A program made the translations under genes and the position numbers. The notes beneath the pieces are model-generated. The model was not told the origin of the DNA. It was given only the letters and a program-made list of their open reading frames with translations, and did no database searches. A stretch of DNA of 64,000 nucleotides from Pictodentalium vernedei (lineage: Eukaryota; Mollusca; Scaphopoda; Dentaliida; Dentaliidae), in NCBI GenBank assembly GCA_031216915.1, contig CM062296.1:455018287-455082286 (forward strand), written 5' to 3'. Below are positions 57,142 through 64,000 of the stretch, one piece after another (position 1 is the first letter of the stretch; each line of letters begins with the position of its first letter).

Positions 57142-57884
57142 CCCTTTACCTAACGCAATGGCCAAAACCGGCCAGTGCTATTCACAAACATCGCCAATTA
57201 ATTTTCACTCTGTTTTCATTTTTTGTCTCAAAAACATAGGTTATGACCCCTCTTTGGAATGAGCTCATTCCAATGAGGGTTCATAACCCATGTTTTTCAG
57301 ATAAAAAATGGAAATGAAAGTGTCAATGACACTGTAGATTAACTTGATAAACTTGAACTTGGTAAGTTATAAGTGAAATGGCAAAACTGAAGATCACTGG
57401 TACAATGTTATTTAGGGAAATTTCAACATAACAGCATTGTGTGTGCACAACGTCAGAGTAATCCATGCATTTTTAAATGTAAACTGTAAGACTGGCTAAA
57501 TGAAGAATGTTGATACACAAAGGCAGTATGTTCAGAGGTTATTGTAAATGGCAACTTTCTTTTTTTCACAGAAATGAATGCCAATCAATAGCTCTTATCT
57601 AAAGGTCTTGCCTAATGAGCACACCAAGTTCAAAAACAATCCTATGATAAATGTCAAAGAACATTGATGCGCAAATGCAATAAATTCAAAGATTGTTGCC
57701 AACAGCAACAGTTTTTGATGGAAATGAAAAGAAAATCAATAGCTCCTATCTTTGTCACCCTGCATTAGCATACAAAGTCTCAAAACAACCAGATAATGAA
57801 TGTGCCCTCTGCGGCATGCCAAAGGAAGATGTTAATGCACAAATGCACTAAGTAGGTCATTGCTTGTGGCAATGGGTTTTGTTT

Positions 57885-57916
<32 letters not shown>

Positions 57917-59446
57917 ACGGGGGGGTGGGAGGGGGGGGGTATGGAAATTCATAAATATATCCTGCAGAGAGAGTGCAAAAGGGATAAGTTGATGCACAAA
58001 TGCAGTAAGTTCAAAGGCTGGTGATAACGACAATAATTTTTTATGGAAATGAAAAAAAGCAATAGCTCACATCTGGAGGTCACTCCGAACACACATACCA
58101 AGTTCCAAAGTGATCCGATAATAAATGTGCCCTGAAGGGTGTGTTAAAGGGAAATATTGAGGTCTGACTAAACTAAGTTCAAAGGTCAGCGGCAACATTT
58201 TTTGACAAAAATGGAAGAAAATCGACAGCTCCCATATAGATGTCATCCCACACAAGCACACCAAGTTTGCAAGCGATCCAATCATAAATGTGCCCTGCAA
58301 GGTGTGTCAAAGGGAAATATTGATGCTTAACTGCACTAAGTTTTTATTAAGTTCATCGAAGGTCATTGCCAGTGGCAACATTTTTTGACGGAAATCGAAG
58401 AAAATCAGTAGCTCCTATCTAGAGGTGACCTCAAACAAGCACACAAAGTTTCAAACCGATCTGATCATAAATGTGCCCTATAGGGCATGCCAAAGGAATA
58501 TATTGATGCCTGACTAAACTAAGTTCAAAGATCGTTGCCAACGGCAACATTATTTGATGGGTGGAAATGGAAGAAAATCGATAGAGGTGGATACTGGAAA
58601 AACCTGATAAATCTCTTAAGAATATTTTAAATATTGAGGTCTGACTTAACTAAGTTCTGAGAACGTTGCCAGCGGCAACATTTTTGGACGGAAATGGAAG
58701 AAAATCAATAGCTCCCATCTAGAGGTCACGCCAAACAAGCACACCAAGTTTCAAAGTGATCAGGTCAAAAATGTGCACTGCAGAGTGTGTTAAAGGGAAA
58801 TATTGATGCATAACTGCACCAAGTTCCTCGAAGGTAGTTGCCAGCGGCAACATTTTTTGACGGAAATCGAAGAAAATTGATAGCTCCCATCTAGAGTTAA
58901 GTTAACCCGAAACAAGCGTACCAAGTTTCAAACCGATCTGATCAAAAATGTGCCTTGTAGGGTGTGCCAAAGGAATATATTGATGCCTGACTAAACTAAG
59001 TTCAAAGGTCGTTGCGAGCAGCAACATTTTTTGACTGAAATGGAAGAATATCAACAGCTCCCATCTAGAGGTCACCCCAAACAAGCATGCCAGGTTTCAA
59101 AAAAGCAATCCAATCATAAATGTGCCCTGCAGGGTGTGTCAAAGGGAAATATTGAGGTCTGACTAAGCTAAGTTCTAAGAACGTTGGCCACGGCAACATT
59201 TTTTGACAGAAATTGAAGAAAATTGTTTGCTCTCATCTAGAGTCTAGAGGTCACCCCAAACAAGCATACCTAGATTCAAAGCGATCTGATCATAAATGAG
59301 ACCTGTGAGGTGTGCCAAAGGAAATTGTGGACGTACGGACGTACGCCGACGGATGAGAAGTGATGGCAATAGCTCAGCTAGCTAAAAATTAGTTATTCAA
59401 GAATTTTGTTTGCAAGTGTCGCCTTCTTTTCATGTTAGGTAAAGGG
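57142..59446. mobile_element. TTAA-type MITE inside the non-LTR element, split by family B
   Basis: TTAA then CCCTTTACCTAACGCAATGG on the left; GTTAGGTAAAGGG then TTAA on the right. The fold-back AACATAGGTTATGACCCC is near 57232-57300. Family B occupies 57314-59388. Confidence 0.8.
57314..59388 (+). mobile_element. family B element nested in the MITE, with a non-LTR filler
   Basis: 5' end GAAAGTGTCAATGACACTGT; 3' end GTGATGGCAATAGCTCAGCT then AGCTAAAAA, with the terminal stem mostly deleted. A T/G homopolymer block fills 57881-57940. At 58584-58617 a 34-bp stretch identical to the non-LTR element (61344-61377) replaces part of a monomer. Confidence 0.78.
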
Positions 59447-59555
59447 TTAAGTAAACCATCCAAATGATTACTAAATAAAGATATGTCACCACCCGGAGGC
59501 CAGTATATGCAGCCAATGGTCACTTTATTTGTATTTTTAAGAGTTGGTTCAAAAA

Positions 59556-61081
59556 TAGGCCGATGAAATCGTCAGATGTGTACCCATACACGCAACTAGT
59601 AGAAAGCTGTATGATGGAGGGCCACCATGGATGCCAACATTATGTACACCATACATAGTATGGGTACATACAGAAATGGATTGGAGGAGTGTCTAATTTG
59701 ATGGATGAAGGGTTAATATCTCCGGATCAAATTATCAGATTTACATAAAAAACTATACAGCACAGCACATCAATAACCTGAATAAATATATAAAGTAACA
59801 TGACAATCGGATTGATATTTTTTGAGTTATCTCATGCCAAAGGGATTGGAGGAATTTCCCATTTGAAGGATAAAGGGTTAATATCTCAGTATTAAATTAT
59901 CAGATTTACACCAAAAACTATACAGCTCGGCACATCAGTAACCTGAACACAAATATAAAGTAACTTGACAATCCAAGCAATATTTTTCAAGTTATCGAAT
60001 GCCAAAGGGATTGGAGGAATTTTCAATTTGAAGGATAAAGGGTTAATATCTCGGGATTAAATTATCAGATTTACACCAAAAACTATACAGCTCGACACAT
60101 CAGTAACCTGAACACAAATATAAAGTAACCTGACAATCCAAGCAATATTTTTCAAGTTATCGAATGCCAAACGGACTGGAGGAATTTTCAATTTGAGGGA
60201 TAAAGGGTTAATATCTCAGGATCAAAATAACAGACTTACACCAAACACTATACAGCTCGGCACATCAGTAACAATAATTTTCAAGTTATCGAATGCCAAA
60301 GGGATTGAAGGAATTTTCAATTTGAAGGATAAAGGGTTAATATCTCAGTATTAAATTATCAGATTTACACCAAAAACTATACAGCTTGGCACATCAGTAA
60401 CCTGAACACAAATATAAAGTAACTAGACAATCAAAGCAATATTTTTCAAGTTATCGAATGCCAAAGGGATTGGAGGAATTTTTAATTTGAAGGATAAAGG
60501 GTTAATATCTCAGGATCAAATTATCAGATTTACACCAAAAACTATACAGCTTGGCACATCAGTAACCTGAACAAAAATATAAAGTAACTTGACAATCCAA
60601 GCAATATTTTTCAAGTTATCGAATGCCAAAGGGATTGGAGGAATTTTCAATTTGAAGGATAAAGGGTTAATATCTTTGGATCAAATCATCAGATTTACAC
60701 CAAAAACTATACAGCTCGGCAAATCAGTAACCTGAACACAAATATAAAGTAACTAGACAATCAAAGCAATATTTTTCAAGTTATCGAATGCCAAAGGGAT
60801 TGGAGGAATTTTCAATTTGAAGGATAAAGGGTTAATATCTCAGGATCAAATTATCAGATTTACACCAAAAACTATACAGCTTGGCACATCAGTAACCTGA
60901 ACACAAATATAAAGTAACTTGACAATCCAAGCAATATTTTTCAAGTTATCGAATGCCAAAGAAATGGATACGGACGTCGGACGGACAGACAGACGGAGAG
61001 ATGGACAAAGGATGGACGAACGGCAGATGGCCACCCCAGATGCCGGCATTATGTGTACCATACATAGTATGGGCACACATA
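59556..61081 (+). mobile_element. family E element, copy 2, inside the non-LTR element
   Basis: It starts TAGGCCGATGAAATCGTCAG; about eight monomers; a GGAC tract (60968-61018); 3' hairpin TGTACCATAC / GTATGGGCACA and ACATAA. It matches the copy at 40457-41577 at both ends. Confidence 0.8.
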
Positions 61082-61629
61082 ACAAAAATTCACTGATCTT
61101 TTCAACAGATACAGATATATTTTCAAGCACCCTGTGTTGAACTGAGTTGTGTACATACAGTGCTACCCTACCCCCATTATTGAGTGACCCAGGATGAAAA
61201 TAAGAGAAATCATCAATAAGAAATTGATCACAGTCATCACCTTCAGCCCAAGTTTCAGAGACTGCAATTACGTCAAATTTGAATTCAGTAGATTTTAGAA
61301 AATCCTTAAGCTTATCAAAGTTTGCTGCCAAACTACGGCTATTGAGGTGGATACTGGAAAAACCTGATAAATCTCTTGGGTGAGAATATTTTAACTTGAA
61401 CTGATCTTCAATAAAGTATTTACTATTTATATTAAGGTGGTTGTAAAAGTTATAATATTGTTTGGGTCGATATCATCTCTCTGGAAATAACCTTTATTTG
61501 TGGAGTACTTGAAAAGTTCAGAATTTAAATCTGAACAGGTTTCGTAAAGATCAATTATATGCTAGTTATCTACTATTCCTAACATGGTATAGTGGAATTC
61601 ACTATCATTCTGATTAGTGAATGGCAGGT

Positions 61630-61795
61630 TGTTATATTATTTATACATTTTTTACAAATCCATACATCATTTTGTTGTGAAAGGTGTGCCAATTCATTAA
61701 TTGATAAATTGGCACATCTTCTATGGACCCAACAGCTACAGGCATCACAAAAAAATTACACCTTTATCACATATACTACATTTGTGAGGAGCCAT
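61630..61795 (-). pseudogene. PHD finger at the start of the non-LTR ORF2
   Basis: The ATG at 61795-61793 opens a segment with the zinc ligand pattern CSIC, FCDAC, WVHRRC, then WICKKC. This is the C4-H-C3 order of a PHD finger, a module that often reads histone tails. A frameshift or stop just after ITTCHS separates it from the endonuclease. Such fingers are known in some non-LTR proteins; here it may help targeting, which is inference. Confidence 0.75.
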
Positions 61796-61853
61796 TATTT
61801 GTATCGATTCAAGTCTTTGACTTTGTGAATCTGAACGAGGCCGGATTCAGTGT

Positions 61854-62290
61854 TTAACTTAAAGTCTTAATATCTATTTTGCAGTTCCTTGTCCAAGTAG
61901 TAAGAATTCTCTTGTTAAATCTCAGGGTCCAAGCTTCTTTAAAAAGAAAAGAATTCTTTGCAGTCAAATGTTCATTAAAAAAGACTTTTGTCCCTTTTAG
62001 CTTTTTGCCTGCAGTCATGATGTCATTTTTCTTTATTGAAGAAGTAAGTTGCACTAGCAGTGGGGTAGCCCCATCACCACACTTCGTGAGGTCATGTTTT
62101 GCAAAAATGTCATCTGCTTTGATATTTACATCCATTTTGGAGTCAACAAAGTTCACAAATTTGGATATTGTTGTCAATGTTTCAATAGCGGTGTCACCGT
62201 CAGGGTCGTTCTGCATGTCTGTTGCAATATACTTGATGCCCTAGTCCTACTGCGATTCTGTTTAGAAGATTTTGCATCAAATGCATAACT
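61854..62290 (-). pseudogene. non-LTR ORF1-like protein, C-terminal part
   Basis: 120 codons are open from 62216. Upstream, a basic stretch (KSSKQNRSRTRAS) lies in another frame, implying one frameshift near 62235. Phrases such as LLVQLTSSIKKNDIM, LKGTKVFFNEHLT and TWTRNCKI fit the nucleic-acid-binding C-terminal region of ORF1 proteins of animal non-LTR elements. It would act as RNA chaperone of the element. It ends 58 nt before the PHD-containing ORF. Confidence 0.7.
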
Positions 62291-62842
62291 GTGGCAGTCT
62301 AAGCGGGGAAACACCCAAACTGTCCTCTGGCCAAACCATCCTCTGCAATTTTACCTAAACCGGCCGCTACTTTGTGACCAAAACCAAATGCTGAAGCACC
62401 CAAAACATCCTCTAGTAAAAATTATTTATTTCCCTCTTTTTTAAATATTTTAAACTGAATTTTTATTATTTTGAGTAAATAATAAATTATTTCCAAAAGT
62501 TTGAGAGTTTTTCAAGAATCATTTTTCATGTTTGTTTTCGATAATTACTTATCACTGAATAAACATTATTTGAGCACATTCAATTAGTTGTGATTAATTG
62601 TAAAATGTTTGTTTCGTTATCTCTTTGTACTTTTTTTGTATTGTGCATATCGTGTCAATGCAGTCGCTGGTCCCAGGAATTTACAATTCTTCCTGCTTGT
62701 AGAACTTTTGCATAAAGAGGCCACCTACATTCCATCAGTGAGAGACTTTCTGAACTGAGGCCAGATCAGTCGCAATGTAAGCCCCAAGACAAAGAAGTTT
62801 AATAAAGCCCTAGAAGAAATACGGAGCACATAGGAATCTAGG

Positions 62843-63383
62843 CAGGGCTTATATTTCGGCGAGAATCCGAGAATCGATTCGCACAAAGATTCGCGCAATA
62901 AAATCGGCGAGAATCCATGTAGATTCTCGCTGCACCTCTGCTAGGATTCGCATGAAAAAAATGAGTCAACATAACCCTTTAACTAACACAACGGCAACAA
63001 ATTAACCAATAGAAGGCTAACATGACTTGAAATATCCTAACACTTTGTCAATAAAACCTTACAAATATGGATGTCATTGGAACCGACTCATTGAGCCGGT
63101 TCCAATGACAGCCATATTTGTAAGATGTAATTGGTAAATATTGTTCATTTAATTATTTTATCATTTATTTATTATTTATTCTTTAAAAATTATCAAACTT
63201 AGTTTTAAAAATTAAAAAAGTGTGTTGGGTAAAAGGTTAACATGTGTTATCAGTATACAACAGTGGTTCAACCATGGTGGCATCATGGGATCCTGGGACA
63301 CTCATAGTAGGTATGGATTCTCGCAACCATTTTCACGAGAATCCAAATGGATTCTCACAAATTTAGACGAAATATAAGTCCTG
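62843..63383. mobile_element. short TIR element with 5-bp duplication and nested TTAA MITE (62975-63236)
   Basis: The ends CAGGGCTTATATTTCG and CGAAATATAAGTCCTG are inverted with one mismatch. CTAGG flanks both sides (62838-62842; 63384-63388). GAGAATCC motifs repeat in both orientations. The nested MITE has CCCTTTAACTAACACAACGG and GTTGGGTAAAAGGTTAA ends with a central ATTGGAACCGACTCATTGAG palindrome. Superfamily not certain; hAT-like ends are possible. Confidence 0.72.
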
Positions 63384-64000
63384 CTAGGGGAAGGACTCCA
63401 AGACAAACTTTATCTGCTGTGGCCAGTTTAATTAGCAAGTGTTAAAACATAAAAACGTAAAAATATCATTTTATTATTCAAGTATTCAAAATTAAACATT
63501 AATTATTCATACCTTACCTAGCGACAATTTATAAATATCATTTTATTATCAAATGTTGAAGACATTTTTCAACAGTAAAGTGGTAGTAAAATAATATTTA
63601 TAAATATCGCTCCAACAAGAATTTATTTAAAATTATTCATATCAAAGATCAAATATAAACATCGCCCTGCCAAGAATTGATTTATTCAGTTAAAATTATT
63701 TCTTTCTAATCAAGCGATAGTTCATAAATATAATTTTGTTACCAAATGTTCAATATCTGGTAGTAAAATATTTATAACCATCGCTCCGACAATTATTTAA
63801 AATTAAACGTTAAATTATTCATGTATTATATGTTACTATATTTTTCAGAACACTTTTGTTGACAAGATATAATAGGGCGATTCTCCCGTTACATACGTTC
63901 CATTCAAACAACATTTGTGTCTGTGAACAAGCCATAGAAAGAACACTCATTACATTGTGCTCAAATGAGTGATGTTTCCCAACAGCCTAAGACCCACCCT
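63384..64000. other. AT-rich, imperfectly repeated sequence without genes
   Basis: Phrases such as ATAAATATCATTTTATTA, GGTAGTAAAATA and ATCGCTCC recur with loose spacing between 63480 and 63810. A phrase related to the pogo-like palindrome (ACAAGATATAATAG) is at 63862-63875. Confidence 0.4.

Larger units (their letters stand above)
56820..61360 (-). pseudogene. APE-type endonuclease of the non-LTR element, in three pieces
   Basis: Piece 1 (61360-61085) has IHLNSRSLAANFDKL, FDVIAVSETW and GGRVALYVHN. Piece 2 (59547-59451) continues with VTIGCIYWPPGGD. Piece 3 (57137-56820) has YNVNLLQYSKH, LIDNIFT and NDLSDHLPVF with the catalytic SDH. The pieces are in correct order and lose almost nothing at the joins, so the interruptions are clean insertions. 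The stretch below (56815-56490) continues as WNDILTSNNPDANTAF and then decays with stops. Confidence 0.85.
56484..62290 (-). mobile_element. non-LTR retrotransposon (PHD finger + endonuclease), truncated, with two large insertions
   Basis: It is read from high to low coordinates. An ORF1-like gene (62290-61854) is followed by an ORF2 start with a PHD finger (61795-61630), then an APE-type endonuclease in pieces: 61331-61085, 59547-59451 and 57137-56820. The segment after the endonuclease, before the RT, runs to about 56490. No RT is present. Insertions are family E (59556-61081) and a TTAA MITE (57142-59446) carrying a family B array. Architecture suggests the CR1/jockey-like range. Confidence 0.85.

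Overview
The window looks like nuclear DNA of a lophotrochozoan animal, most likely a bivalve mollusc. It has one recognisable host gene, of the BIR-repeat inhibitor-of-apoptosis (IAP) type. Around it are DIRS-like tyrosine-recombinase retrotransposons, a non-LTR element with a PHD finger, a Tc1-like transposon, many MITEs, and many tandem-repeat-cored elements ending in a small hairpin, a style well known from bivalves. The species cannot be named from the sequence alone.

Host genes. The IAP gene is on the minus strand. A large exon (38834 down to 37655) carries BIR1, BIR2 and the first half of BIR3. The second half of BIR3 lies 16.6 kb away (21010 down to 20835), joined by phase-matched splice sites. 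An unrecognised 162-residue ORF (39426-38938) lies just upstream on the same strand. No RING or UBA exon was found. A 28-nt exon-like sequence at 3545-3572 is only a candidate.

Layout. 1-1100: 336-bp-monomer array. 1100-1825: fragment of family B. 3843-15930: family-G element interrupted by a family-C element (4314-5985), a pogo-like MITE containing a TTAA MITE (6152-6567), and DIRS copy 1 (6998-15097), itself split by element F (7330-8315). 15981-16661: hAT-like element. 16978-19219: TTAA MITE split by a family-A array. 19247-20796: pogo-like and TTAA MITEs. 21011-37654: the IAP intron, holding a four-level nest: family B (21374-35935) contains outer C (22117-35381), which contains inner C (22267-26384) and DIRS copy 2 (27855-34985). 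39529-43500: pogo-like MITE, family E array, further repeats and fold-backs. 45840-46700: MITEs. 47052-53745: families A, D and B. 54314-56483: C-like fragment, TTAA MITE and a dead Tc1-like element. 56484-62290: non-LTR element split by a TTAA MITE (holding another B array) and by a family E array. 62843-63383: short TIR element with a nested TTAA MITE. The end is AT-rich.

How it works together. Most of the window is transposons inserted into transposons. Because the same families recur, interrupted monomers can be compared with uninterrupted ones, which gives natural empty-site evidence for how elements integrate. DIRS copy 2 is nearly intact: reverse transcriptase/RNase H is open, the recombinase domain is open, and gag has one nonsense codon. 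DIRS copy 1 is heavily broken. Comparing the two exposes a stop-start gene junction, a 643-codon overlapping reading frame, and an internal complementary region built from both element ends.

Limits. Everything was read by eye. Repeat boundaries are generally good to a few bases where flanks can be compared and to tens of bases elsewhere.
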